Part shown: piece after piece, positions 41,748 to 50,278 of the stretch
Layout: each line of letters begins with the position of its first letter
Position numbering within the stretch: position 1 is the first letter of the stretch
Assembly: GCF_900113065.1 (NCBI RefSeq)
Contig: NZ_FOOA01000011.1
Coordinates: forward strand, 62,001-126,000
From: Aureimonas phyllosphaerae
GTDB lineage: Bacteria; Pseudomonadota; Alphaproteobacteria; Rhizobiales; Rhizobiaceae
Reading direction: 5' to 3'
DNA length: 64,000 nt
Made by a program: the position numbers and the translations under genes
The notes under the pieces: generated by a model
Told to the model about the DNA's origin: nothing
The model's input: only the letters and a program-made list of their open reading frames with translations
The model's database searches: none

Positions 41748-42773
41748 TCAACTTTTCGATACGGGTTTGGAGCGCATGCGGCGGACGGTTTCGCGCTCGG
41801 CGCGGCGGGCGCGCACCGGGGGCAGGCCTGCGTCCATCAATTCGAGATCATCGAGAAGGATATCGCCCATCCGCTTGAAGACCCGATCGAGCGCGCCGGC
41901 GCGATGGGCGGACAGGATCATGTTCGGCGTACTCCGGACCGGATCGTCCGCCGCCGGCGGCTCCTCGGGGAACACGTCGGTCGCGACCTTAATATGTCCG
42001 CTCGCGGCCGCCTCGCGCATCGCGTCGAAATCGACGATCCCGGCGCGGCTGAGGAGGACGAACGCTGCACCCGGCTTCATCGAGGCGAAGGCCCTGGCGT
42101 CGAAGAGGTGCTGGTTGTCGGCGGTGACCGAAGCCGTCACGAACACCGTGTCGGACTTGGCGAGAATATCATCGAGCGCGGTCGCCTTGGCGCCGTGATC
42201 GGTAATCGTGGAAGCGGGCAGCCAGGGATCATAGACGCGCACCTTCGCCCGGAAGCCGGCGAGCAGCCGGTTGAGGCAGCGGCCGAGATCGCCGAAACCG
42301 ACGATGCCGATGCGCGAGCCGGTCAGGAGCTGGGCCGAACCGTTGCCGTCGAGGCCCCACACCTCCTCGCCGCGACGGAAATCCGCGTCGGCTTTTGCGA
42401 TCTGCCGGTGCAGCGAGAGCGCCATGCCGAGGCCCATCTCGGCCACCGGCTCGGCGAACACCGAGCTGGTGATCAGGACGTGGATGCCACGCTCGAAGCA
42501 GGTGGCATAAGGCATGTTGTCGGTGAAGTTGCCCTCGACGTTGACGATGGCCCGAAGGTTCGTCATCGCCGCCAGCAAAGCATCCGAAATGTCGGGCTGA
42601 CCGACGAGGTATCGCGCGCGTGCCAGAACGTCGGTGGGCAACGCGTCGATCTCCCCGCTTGTCGTCTCGACGAGTTCGTAGCGCTCGCGGAACTCCGACA
42701 GCGCGTCCAGCGTGAAGATCATGTCGAGATCGCGCGGATGCGGCGCGACGATCACCAGGGGCCGTTCGCTCAT
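41748..42773 (-). CDS. D-isomer-specific 2-hydroxyacid dehydrogenase
   Basis: 341 residues, formate/glycerate-dehydrogenase family. NAD motif GIVGFGDLGRCLNRL, then the catalytic triad: Arg in LLSRAGIVD, Glu in DVFPEEPP and His in ILSAHRAGA. GGGAGGACGA supports the start at 42773. It reduces a 2-keto acid to a D-2-hydroxyacid or the reverse. With the FucU-like protein after it and the divergent Ldh-family, TRAP and idonate-type genes, it probably belongs to a sugar-acid pathway. Confidence 0.87.
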   Translation of the reverse strand: MSERPLVIVAPHPRDLDMIFTLDALSEFRERYELVETTSGEIDALPTDVLARARYLVGQPDISDALLAAMTNLRAIVNVEGNFTDNMPYATCFERGIHVLITSSVFAEPVAEMGLGMALSLHRQIAKADADFRRGEEVWGLDGNGSAQLLTGSRIGIVGFGDLGRCLNRLLAGFRAKVRVYDPWLPASTITDHGAKATALDDILAKSDTVFVTASVTADNQHLFDARAFASMKPGAAFVLLSRAGIVDFDAMREAAASGHIKVATDVFPEEPPAADDPVRSTPNMILSAHRAGALDRVFKRMGDILLDDLELMDAGLPPVRARRAERETVRRMRSKPVSKS

Positions 42774-42872
42774 TCGTCCTCCCGGAGGCCCGGCAACGGC
42801 GCGGCCTCTTCGTGCTTCCGATAGCGGCGAACGCACATGATCTCAAACGTCTTCTCCGCTCGTCCCCATGAT

Positions 42873-42890
42873 CGCAGCGTTTGCGCTGCG
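42873..42890. promoter_or_regulatory. Palindrome in the divergent 2-hydroxyacid dehydrogenase / Ldh spacer
   Basis: CGCAGCG-TTTG-CGCTGCG: perfect 7-bp arms in the 169-bp divergent gap. Position suits a shared operator; the protein is unknown. Its sequence differs from the GntR-type site at 44026-44040. Confidence 0.45.
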
Positions 42891-42942
42891 CCGGGCGATC
42901 GCGCTACGCGGGAATCTTCGGCACCATCGGGAGGATACGGAC

Positions 42943-43983
42943 ATGACGAGCGCCATTCTGGTCGACGCAACCCAACTCGAGGCCAGCGTGAGGGCGGCAC
43001 TCCGAAACGCCGGCGCATCGGACGAATCAGTCGACGCCACGACCCGCGCGCTGATGCACGCCTCGCGCGTCGGTGTGGACAGCCACGGCGTCCGCCTGGT
43101 CCCGCATTACTGCAAGGTGATGGCGGGCGGCCGGGTCAACCCGCGCCCCAACGTGACGGTCAAGCGCACGGCGGCGGCAACCGGAACGGTGGACGGCGAC
43201 AACGGACCCGGACATCTCACCAGCTACCGCGCCGCCGCCTTCGCGGTCGAACTCGCGCGTGAAGGCGGGATCGGCGCCGTGGGGGCGGTCCGTTCCTCAC
43301 ATCTCGGCGCTGCGGGTGCCTATGCAGTGGCGATCGCGGACGCCGGGATGATCGGATTCGCGACCACCAACACGGACTCGGTGGTCGGTCTGTTCGACGG
43401 AACGAAGGCCTTCCACGGCACGAACCCCCTCGCCTTCGCAGCGCCCGTCGCCGGCGAGAAGCCGTGGCTCCTCGACATGGCGACCTCGTCGATCCCCATG
43501 AACCGAGTGCTCCTCTATCGGTCGCTGGCGCAGACCCTGCCCGAGGGCGTCGCGGCCGACACATCCGGACACGCGACGCGCGATCCGCACGCGGCCGAGA
43601 TGCTCCTGCCCCTCGGTGGAGAGGGATATGGCTTCAAGGGCGCCGCGCTGGCAGGAGTCGCAACGCTCTTCACCGGCATTCTCAACGGCACGACGCTGGA
43701 CCACGAGTTCATTCCGATGGTCGGCGACGTCGATGTCTCGACGCCGCGCAACATGGGCCATTTCTTCCTCGCGATCGACCCGGAGCGCTTTGCCGGCGCC
43801 GCGCTCTTCGCCGACGGAATGCGCCGCTATCTCGATGCCCTGCGGTCCGTCCCGCCGGTCGAAGGCGGCAGAGTCATGGCGCCGGGCGATCGCGAATGGG
43901 ACGTCGAGACACGTCGCGCGGCGGAAGGCATTCCGGTCGATCCAGATACGGCGCGTTTCCTCGGCTTGAGCGATCCGGCCTAA
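42943..43983 (+). CDS. Ldh/malate-L-lactate dehydrogenase-family oxidoreductase (Ldh_2)
   Basis: 346 residues. Family features: the N-terminal helical region with DSHGVRLVPHYCKVM, SSHLGAAGAYA with the catalytic His, TNTDSVV, GTNPLAFAAP, GEGYGFKGAALAG, and RNMGHFFLAIDP. Members reduce 2-keto acids such as 2,3-diketo-L-gulonate, ureidoglycolate products or sulfolactate, using an NAD fold unlike Rossmann enzymes. GGGAGGA precedes the ATG. It sits just upstream of the GntR/TRAP/idonate-type genes, so a sugar-acid 2-keto substrate is likely. Confidence 0.87.
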   Translation: MTSAILVDATQLEASVRAALRNAGASDESVDATTRALMHASRVGVDSHGVRLVPHYCKVMAGGRVNPRPNVTVKRTAAATGTVDGDNGPGHLTSYRAAAFAVELAREGGIGAVGAVRSSHLGAAGAYAVAIADAGMIGFATTNTDSVVGLFDGTKAFHGTNPLAFAAPVAGEKPWLLDMATSSIPMNRVLLYRSLAQTLPEGVAADTSGHATRDPHAAEMLLPLGGEGYGFKGAALAGVATLFTGILNGTTLDHEFIPMVGDVDVSTPRNMGHFFLAIDPERFAGAALFADGMRRYLDALRSVPPVEGGRVMAPGDREWDVETRRAAEGIPVDPDTARFLGLSDPA

Positions 43984-44025
43984 CGCGACTTGACGCGACA
44001 AGCGCTCACGGCCACACTCTGGCAA

Positions 44026-44040
44026 ATTGGTCAGATCAAT
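44026..44040. promoter_or_regulatory. FadR/FCD-type GntR operator upstream of the GntR gene
   Basis: ATTGGTC-A-GATCAAT: 15-bp palindrome with one mismatch, of the NTGGTC-A-GACCAN style used by FCD-type GntR proteins. The half AATTGGtCAG (44025) is repeated as AATTGGcCAG at 44038, 13 bp on. It lies 33 bp before the gntR start, so autoregulation of the gntR-TRAP-dehydrogenase operon is likely. Confidence 0.6.
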
Positions 44041-44073
44041 TGGCCAGCGCGAGGCTTGGGAGGGCATCGCATC

Positions 44074-44862
44074 ATGCCCCTCGAGACCATCGAACCGCGC
44101 CGGCTCTACCGTCAGGTCGCGGATCAATTGCGAAACCTGATCGAGTCCGGCGAGTACCGGGTCGGCGATCGCCTTCCGACCGAGCGCGAGTTGGCCGAAC
44201 GTCTCGGCATCTCGCGCCCGACGGTGCGCGAGGCACTGATCGCGCTCGAGGTCGAAGGGCGCATCCGGATCCGTGTCGGCTCGGGTATCTACGTCACGGC
44301 GCCGCCAGTGACCGAGCCGGTTGCGGCCGAGATCGAGGGGCCGTTCGAGCTCCTGCGAGCGCGCGAACTGATCGAGAGCGCGCTGATTCGCGAGGCCGCA
44401 GCCAAGGCGACGGCCGCGGATGTCGACGCCCTCGACGCGATCCTCGGCCGCATGGAGAACGGCAACCACCCGTCGCCCGAGACGATCGCCGTGGACCGCG
44501 AATTTCACGTAGCCGTTGCCGGTATCCTGGGCAACGCGGTCATCACGCGCTTCATCGGTGAACTCTTCGACCAGCGGATGACGCCGTACTTCGCCCGGCT
44601 GTCAGAGTATTTCGAGACCGGACAGACGTGGCGGGTCGCCTATGCCGAGCATCGCACCGTTCGCGATGCGATCGCAGGCGGCGATCCTGCGGCGGCCGAG
44701 GCCGCGATGCGACAGCACCTTCGCCAGTCGCAGATCCGTTTCCAGCACAGTTTCGGCGAGGACGCCGGTATCGGGAAGGCCGGCGGGAGGACGCCGGCCA
44801 CGCCTGCAACGCGGCGCGCGACGAAAGCCGGCGCCGGGTCCAACGGGAGGAACGACGCATGA
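44074..44862 (+). CDS. GntR-family regulator, FadR/FCD subfamily
   Basis: 262 residues. Winged helix at about 5-75 (LYRQVADQLRNLI, LPTERELAERLGISRPTVREAL), then an FCD ligand domain (about 90-235) with the metal-binding residues of this class around DREFHVAVAGILGN and YAEHRTVRDAI. A 25-residue Ala/Thr-rich tail follows. GGGAGGG upstream fixes the start at 44074. It overlaps the TRAP binding-protein gene by 4 bp. The effector is probably the acid transported by the TRAP system. Confidence 0.9.
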   Translation: MPLETIEPRRLYRQVADQLRNLIESGEYRVGDRLPTERELAERLGISRPTVREALIALEVEGRIRIRVGSGIYVTAPPVTEPVAAEIEGPFELLRARELIESALIREAAAKATAADVDALDAILGRMENGNHPSPETIAVDREFHVAVAGILGNAVITRFIGELFDQRMTPYFARLSEYFETGQTWRVAYAEHRTVRDAIAGGDPAAAEAAMRQHLRQSQIRFQHSFGEDAGIGKAGGRTPATPATRRATKAGAGSNGRNDA

Positions 44863-45833
44863 AGACGAAGACACCCTGGGCGCTCGCCGCCCTCGCCGTG
44901 GCTACGCTGATGTCGGGCACGGCGCTCGCGCAGACCAAGCTGACATGGGGGCACGTCTATGAGGTGACCGAGCCCTTCCACACCGAGTCCGTCTGGGCGG
45001 CCGAGGAGATCAAGAAGCGGACCGACGGTCGCTACGAGATCAATGTCTTCCCCGCCTCGCAGCTCGGCAAGGAGGCCGATCTCAACCAGGGCCTGACGCT
45101 CGGCACGGTCGATATCATCATCTCGGGGTCGAGCTTCGCCTCGCGCGAGTTCACGCCGATCGGGGTGACCTACTACCCCTACATCTTCCGCAATCCCGAG
45201 CATCTTCTCGCCTACACGAAGAGCGACATCTTCCGCGAACTGGCCAAGGGCTACGAGGAAGAGTCCGGCCACCACATCACCGCCGTGACCTACTACGGCA
45301 CGCGCCACACCACGGCGAACAAGGACATCAAGTCCTGCGCCGATCTTGCGGGCCTCAAGATGCGCGTGCCGGACGTGCCGGCCTATCTCGCGATGCCGCG
45401 CGCCTGCGGCGCCAACACCGCGCCGATCGCCTTCGCCGAAGTCTATCTCGCGCTCCAGAACGGCACGGTCGAGGCGCAGGAGAACCCGCTGACCGCCATT
45501 GAGGCGAAGAAGTTCTACGAGGTTCAGAAGACGATCGCGCTGACCGGCCACATCGTCGACCATCTCAATACGGTCGTCTCGCAGAGCCGCTGGGCTTCGC
45601 TGTCCGACGAGGACAAGAAGATCTTCACCGACGTGATGCTCGAGGCCGCCGAGCGCGCCACCAAGATCGTTCAGCAGCGCGAGGCGAACCTCGTTCAGAC
45701 CTTCAAGGACAAGGGGCTGAACGTGGTGGAGGTCGACAAGGCCGACTTCGAGAAGAACGTGAAGGAGAAGTCGCCGCTGGAAAGCTACGGCTACCGGCAG
45801 GCCGACTACGACGCGATCCGCGCCGTTCAATAA
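44859..45833 (+). CDS. TRAP transporter substrate-binding protein (DctP family)
   Basis: 324 residues, periplasmic. Signal peptide ending at TALA-Q, then the DctP fold: LTWGHVYEVTEPFHTESV, FPASQLGKEADL, GLKMRVPDVPAYLAM with the conserved carboxylate-binding Arg, and EVYLALQNGTVEAQENP. It captures an organic or sugar acid for Na+-driven uptake. Ribosome site GGGAGG; the start overlaps the gntR stop. A hairpin follows before the small permease gene. Confidence 0.92.
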   Translation: MKTKTPWALAALAVATLMSGTALAQTKLTWGHVYEVTEPFHTESVWAAEEIKKRTDGRYEINVFPASQLGKEADLNQGLTLGTVDIIISGSSFASREFTPIGVTYYPYIFRNPEHLLAYTKSDIFRELAKGYEEESGHHITAVTYYGTRHTTANKDIKSCADLAGLKMRVPDVPAYLAMPRACGANTAPIAFAEVYLALQNGTVEAQENPLTAIEAKKFYEVQKTIALTGHIVDHLNTVVSQSRWASLSDEDKKIFTDVMLEAAERATKIVQQREANLVQTFKDKGLNVVEVDKADFEKNVKEKSPLESYGYRQADYDAIRAVQ

Positions 45834-45843
45834 ACCGCATCGA

Positions 45844-45875
45844 TCCGCCGCGCCACCCGACCGGAGCGCGGCGGA
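45844..45875 (+). promoter_or_regulatory. Intercistronic hairpin after the TRAP binding-protein gene
   Basis: Perfect 10-bp stem TCCGCCGCGC / GCGCGGCGGA with a 12-base loop, 10 bp after the binding-protein stop and before the small permease gene. No U run. Same placement as the hairpins at 4857 and 36196. Confidence 0.65.
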
Positions 45876-45937
45876 CCATCTCCTTTCCCGAAGAGCCGAA
45901 CGTCAGGCCGGGCCCGAGCGCTCGCCGAGGAACCGTC

Positions 45938-46510
45938 ATGGCCACCGAGCATCATACCCAGACCACCCCCGAAGAGATCGCGCACGCCTTTGAGGATGAA
46001 GGCCCGAGCGCCGATCTCAGCCCCTATGCCTTCGAAGACTGGGTGACGCTGCTGGTCTTCTGGGGCATGGCGGTCTGCGTCTTCCTGCAGTTCTTCACGC
46101 GCTACGTCCTGAACAACTCTCTCGCCTGGACCGAGGAGATCGCGATCAATTGCCTGATCGTGGTGGTGTTCCTGGGTGCCGTCGCCTGCGTGCGCATGTC
46201 GCGCCACATCCAGGTGGACGTCCTCTACCACTACATTCCCGCGGCGCTGGCGCGCGGGCTGTCGACCTTCGTTGACGTCCTGCGCATCGCGTTCTTCGCC
46301 TACGCGTCTTACCTCTTGTGGCGCTACGTCAACATCGTCTCGCGGGAGCGGATGGTCACGATCGACCTGCCGCGCTCCATCATCTTCTGGACCGTGTTCG
46401 CCGCCTTCGTGCTCATGCTCCTGAGGGCAATCCAGGTCGCCTGGGGCAACTGGCGGCGGGGCTATTCCGTGCTTGAGCGCCCCGGCGCATTCGACGGCTT
46501 GGGGGAGTAG
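45938..46510 (+). CDS. TRAP transporter small permease (DctQ family)
   Basis: 190 residues with four membrane helices: the N-terminal tail is long and acidic (about 30 residues), then FFTRYVLNNSLAWTEEIAINCLIVVVFLGA, the conserved DctQ motif around WTEE. It forms the integral membrane complex with DctM. The gap to the large-subunit gene is 3 bp. Confidence 0.9.
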   Translation: MATEHHTQTTPEEIAHAFEDEGPSADLSPYAFEDWVTLLVFWGMAVCVFLQFFTRYVLNNSLAWTEEIAINCLIVVVFLGAVACVRMSRHIQVDVLYHYIPAALARGLSTFVDVLRIAFFAYASYLLWRYVNIVSRERMVTIDLPRSIIFWTVFAAFVLMLLRAIQVAWGNWRRGYSVLERPGAFDGLGE

Positions 46511-46513
46511 GCC

Positions 46514-47920
46514 ATGCTGGTCCTGATCGGTGCCTTTCTCATCCTTATGGTCGTCGGCGTGCCAGTGGCCGTATCCATGTTCGTCGCCTCGGGCCTCTAT
46601 CTGGCGATCTACGGCGTCGCGCCTGACATCATCATCGCCCAACGCATGATGGCGGGCGTCGAGAGCTTTCCGCTGCTGGCGGTCCCCTTCTTCATCCTCG
46701 CCGGCAACCTGATGAACATCGCCGGGGTCACCGGCCGCATCTATGCCTTCGCTGTGGCTCTCGTCGGCTGGATGAAAGGCGGCCTCGCGCAGGTCAACAT
46801 CATCGGCTCGGTGATCTTCTCGGGCATGTCGGGCACCGCACTCGCGGACGCGGCCGGCATCGGCACGATCGAGATCAAGGCGATGAAGGACCACGGCTAT
46901 CCCGTTGAGGCCGCCGTCGGCGTCACTGCGGCCTCGGCGACCCTGGGGCCCATCTTCCCGCCGTCCCTGCCCTTCGTGATCTACGGCATGATGGCGAATG
47001 TCTCGATCGGCGCGCTGTTCATGGCCGGCATCATCCCGGGCGTCGTGATGACCGTCCTGATGATGATCACGGTCGCGATCTTCGCCTATCGCAAGGGCTG
47101 GGGGTCGGACACGCCGTTCGAGATGCGACGGCTGCTGTCCGCTTCGTTCGAAATCCTGGTCGTCGCGAGCTTCCCGATCTCCGTCTACGTCCTCGTGCAT
47201 CTCGGCCTGTCACTGAACCTTTCGGTTCTCATCGCGCTCGCCGCCCTGGTGGCGCTCGACTGGTACTACGACTTCTCCGCCGTCATGGCGCTGATGACCC
47301 CGGTCATCCTGATCGGCGGCATGACGATGGGCTGGTTCACGCCGACGGAGGCGGCCGTTGCGGCCGTGATCTGGTCGCTGTTCCTCGGCCTCGTGCGCTA
47401 CCGCACGATGACCTTCCGAACATTGGCCAAGGCAAGCTTCGACACGATCGAGACGACGGCCTCGGTGCTCTTCATCGTGACGGCGGCGTCCGTCTTCGCG
47501 TGGCTTCTGACGGTCAGCCAGGCGGCGCAGTTGATGTCGGACGCGATCCTCGCCATCACCGACAATCCGCTCGTCTTTCTGATCCTGGTCAACATCCTGC
47601 TTCTGGTGATCGGCTGCTTCCTCGACACGATCGCGGCCATCACCATCGTCGTGCCGATCCTCCTGCCGATCGCGCTCCGCCTTGGGATCGACCCTGTGCA
47701 TTTCGGGCTGATCCTGACGCTGAACCTGATGATCGGGCTGCTTCACCCGCCGCTTGGGATGGTGCTCTTCGTCCTGTCGCGGGTGGCGAAGCTCTCGGTC
47801 GAGCGGACGACGATGGCGATCCTGCCCTGGCTCGTGCCATTGTTCCTTGCCCTGCTGGTCATCACCTTCTTCCCCATAGTAACGCTCTGGCTTCCGACTC
47901 AGATGGGACTGATCCAATGA
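46514..47920 (+). CDS. TRAP transporter large permease (DctM family)
   Basis: 468 residues with about 12 membrane helices. Family landmarks: VPFFILAGNLMNIAGVTGRIY, NIIGSVIFSGMSGTALADAAGIGTIEI, TAASATLGPIFPPSLPFVIYG, and GLLHPPLGMVLFVLSRVAKLS. It is the Na+/substrate channel of the TRAP system. It overlaps the idonate-type dehydrogenase start by 4 bp (ATGA). Confidence 0.93.
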   Translation: MLVLIGAFLILMVVGVPVAVSMFVASGLYLAIYGVAPDIIIAQRMMAGVESFPLLAVPFFILAGNLMNIAGVTGRIYAFAVALVGWMKGGLAQVNIIGSVIFSGMSGTALADAAGIGTIEIKAMKDHGYPVEAAVGVTAASATLGPIFPPSLPFVIYGMMANVSIGALFMAGIIPGVVMTVLMMITVAIFAYRKGWGSDTPFEMRRLLSASFEILVVASFPISVYVLVHLGLSLNLSVLIALAALVALDWYYDFSAVMALMTPVILIGGMTMGWFTPTEAAVAAVIWSLFLGLVRYRTMTFRTLAKASFDTIETTASVLFIVTAASVFAWLLTVSQAAQLMSDAILAITDNPLVFLILVNILLLVIGCFLDTIAAITIVVPILLPIALRLGIDPVHFGLILTLNLMIGLLHPPLGMVLFVLSRVAKLSVERTTMAILPWLVPLFLALLVITFFPIVTLWLPTQMGLIQ

Positions 47921-48951
47921 CGACCGCGCGCGCAGCGACCATCTTCAGCGCAGAGGACCTTCGGGTCGTGGACCGCGACCTCGGAGACCTCGCCTCCGGC
48001 CTCGTGCGCATCCGTTTCGGTGCCGGCGGCATCTGCGGCTCGGACATGCACTACTTCCGCCACGGCAAGACGGGCGACTACGTCGTGCGCGAGCCGCTGG
48101 TGCTCGGCCACGAGATTTCCGGAATCGTCGAGGCCGTTGGCTCCGAGGTGACCGGTCTCCAGCCGGGCACGCGCGTCGCGGTGAACCCGTTCCGCCCCTG
48201 CGGCCATTGCCCGCGCTGTCGCGAGGGACGGGCGAACCTGTGCGAAAACGTCTTCTTCATGGGCTCCGCCTCGAAGAACCCGCACATGCAGGGCGGCTTC
48301 TCCAGCTATTTCGACACGACGCCCGGCCAGTGCGTGCCGGTGCCCGACCACGTCGCGATCGAGGCCGCCGCGTTGGCCGAACCGCTTGCGGTCTGTCTCC
48401 ATGCGGTAAAGCGTGCGGGTGATTTGACGGGTAAGTCGGTCGCGATCGTCGGCGCGGGACCCATCGGCCTCTTCACGCTCCTGTCGGCACGCCTGAAGGG
48501 CGCGGGCCGGCTCACCGTCGTCGACATGGCGGCCGCCCCCCTCGCCTTCGCGACCAAGCTCGGCGCCGACGAGGTGATTGATCTGTCGAAGGATGCCGAG
48601 GGCTTCTCGAAGATCACGCCGCCCGACGTTGTGTTCGAGGTGTCCGGCACGCCGGCGGGCCTGTCTTCGGCGATCCAGAACGTGCGGCGCGGCGGAACGG
48701 TGGTCCAGGTCGGCAATCTCGCCGCCGGACCGCTGCCGATCCCGGCGAACTCGGTCATGTCGAAGGAACTCGACCTTCTCGGCTCGTTCCGTTTCGACGT
48801 GGAGTTTGCCGAAGCGGTCGGCTTGATCTCAGAGGGCAAGGTCGACGTCCTGTCGATCGTCACCGCGCGGCGGCCGCTGACCGATGCGCCGGATGCCTTC
48901 CGACTGGCGCTCGATCGAAGCCAGAGCGTCAAGGTCGTCCTGACGGCCTGA
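47917..48951 (+). CDS. idnD: L-idonate 5-dehydrogenase-type zinc alcohol dehydrogenase
   Basis: 344 residues. Catalytic zinc motif GGICGSDMHYFRHGKTGDYVV and GHEISG; a structural-zinc loop with four cysteines, FRPCGHCPRCREGRANLC; NAD fold IVGAGPIGLFTLL. The HYFRHGKTGDYVVREP segment is typical of L-idonate 5-dehydrogenases, which make 5-keto-D-gluconate. It is the last gene of the gntR-TRAP operon, so L-idonate or a similar aldonate is the probable imported acid. The 5-ketogluconate reductase (idnO) is not in the window. Convergent with the siderophore-interacting gene. Confidence 0.83.
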   Translation: MTTARAATIFSAEDLRVVDRDLGDLASGLVRIRFGAGGICGSDMHYFRHGKTGDYVVREPLVLGHEISGIVEAVGSEVTGLQPGTRVAVNPFRPCGHCPRCREGRANLCENVFFMGSASKNPHMQGGFSSYFDTTPGQCVPVPDHVAIEAAALAEPLAVCLHAVKRAGDLTGKSVAIVGAGPIGLFTLLSARLKGAGRLTVVDMAAAPLAFATKLGADEVIDLSKDAEGFSKITPPDVVFEVSGTPAGLSSAIQNVRRGGTVVQVGNLAAGPLPIPANSVMSKELDLLGSFRFDVEFAEAVGLISEGKVDVLSIVTARRPLTDAPDAFRLALDRSQSVKVVLTA

Positions 48952-48954
48952 GCC

Positions 48955-50091
48955 TCAACCCTCTTCGTCGCCGGCCGGCTCGTCGTCCTGCCGGCGACCC
49001 CGTCGCCAATAGGCCACCACGAGGTGCTGGTTCTTCTTCAGGCCAAGATCCTTGCGGCAGAACCGGCGGATCGCCTTGAAGGCCTCGAACTCGCATCCCG
49101 CCCAAACGAACGGTGCGGAAGCGACAGTATCGGCTGCGGCGCGCGCCGCATCCTGCAGAAGCGTCGTCGTCCCCGCCGGGGCGCCATTCCGGTGCAGCCA
49201 GCGCAGCTGCACGCCGGGAGGATGAAGGAGCGGCTGCTCTTCCGCAGGTCCATCAACCTCGATGATGGCATGGCCAATCGCGGTTCGGGGGAGTTCCTCG
49301 AGCGTGCGGGCGATGGCGGGCAGCGCCGTCTCGTCGCCCAGGAGGAGCAGCCGCTCCAGCGACCGGACCTCCCCGCCGCCCGGACCGAGCATCCCGACGG
49401 GATCGCCGGGCTGCGCTTCGCGGGCCCATCGGCAGCCGACACCCGGCGGATCATGCAGGACGACATCGACATCGAGATGCCCCGCCGCCGGATCGATGCT
49501 GCGGATCGTGTAGACGCGGGTGACGAGTTCATCCTCGCCCTGCGGCCAAACCGGCAGCGCTGCGGGACCCGCATGGGGCCAAACCGGCACACGACCCTTG
49601 GGCGGAAAGAGCAGACGGATGTGGAGGCCCCCGGTCGCAAAGCGCGAGAGGTCCTGCCCGGACAGTCGGACGCGGCGCATGTGGGGTGTGATCTGCCGGG
49701 CAGAGACCACACGGAGGGCTCGGAAGTGGGCGAGTTCGCGTGTATCCGCTCCATCGCCGGACCAAACCAGCGGCGGACAAGCGTCGCCGAGGATATGCTG
49801 GATGTAATAGGCGACGACGCCCTTGGCGACGCCGTGCTGCCCAGCCTCGCGCCCCTCGACGGTCACCGACAGGGTTTCACCGGTGAACCGCAGCCGCGTG
49901 TCGCAGTCGTAGATCGTGAGCGTCGTTTCACCCTCGGGATCGACCGAGCCCGCCATGTCCTCGTCGAGATGCTCGAGTAGGTGGCGCAGGAAGCCTTCGC
50001 GATCCGCAACCGGGGCCGACAGGCGCGAAACCAGCGGACGCACGTGTCCCCGTGACGTGTCCGACGAAGCGCTCGTCTCGATATGGTCCAT
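48955..50091 (-). CDS. DUF2218 / siderophore-interacting protein fusion
   Basis: 378 residues. The N-terminal 110 or so residues resemble DUF2218 (LEHLDEDMAGSVDPEGETTLTIYDCDTRLRF, GVAKGVVAYYIQHIL); the remainder is the FAD-binding siderophore-interacting domain, with RRVRLSGQDLSRF, RVYTIRSIDPAAGHLDVDVVLH, a GPGGGE flavin loop and WAGCEFEAFKAIRRFCRKDLG near the end. Such proteins reduce ferric siderophores in the cytoplasm to release iron. DUF2218-SIP fusions occur in rhizobia. It is divergent from the family-5 ABC operon, which may bring in the metal complex. Confidence 0.88.
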   Translation of the reverse strand: MDHIETSASSDTSRGHVRPLVSRLSAPVADREGFLRHLLEHLDEDMAGSVDPEGETTLTIYDCDTRLRFTGETLSVTVEGREAGQHGVAKGVVAYYIQHILGDACPPLVWSGDGADTRELAHFRALRVVSARQITPHMRRVRLSGQDLSRFATGGLHIRLLFPPKGRVPVWPHAGPAALPVWPQGEDELVTRVYTIRSIDPAAGHLDVDVVLHDPPGVGCRWAREAQPGDPVGMLGPGGGEVRSLERLLLLGDETALPAIARTLEELPRTAIGHAIIEVDGPAEEQPLLHPPGVQLRWLHRNGAPAGTTTLLQDAARAAADTVASAPFVWAGCEFEAFKAIRRFCRKDLGLKKNQHLVVAYWRRGRRQDDEPAGDEEG

Positions 50092-50278
50092 GCCGGCTCC
50101 TCTACTATGCCCCGGCCTACGATTTGTGGATGATCGCAGTCAAGTTTATTCCCTTCCGGACCAAGGGATGTTTCTTCGCGTCGCACACTCGACTTTCGCG
50201 AGGGGTTGTGGTGCCTAAAGCCGCCCCGAAGAGTGGGCGAACCGCGCCGTTTGCGTTGCAAAAGGGAGATCCACCGTC

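Noticed and set aside
41193-42824. 543-codon + strand frame opposite the FucU-like and 2-hydroxyacid dehydrogenase genes
   Set aside because: Runs across two genes and their gap; no motifs.
50092-50278. Iron-box (RirA, ICE or Fur) in the siderophore-interacting/ABC spacer
   Set aside because: No TGA-N9-TCA, TTTAGAA or TGCAAAT-type site was found; TGA...TCA pairs seen have the wrong spacing.
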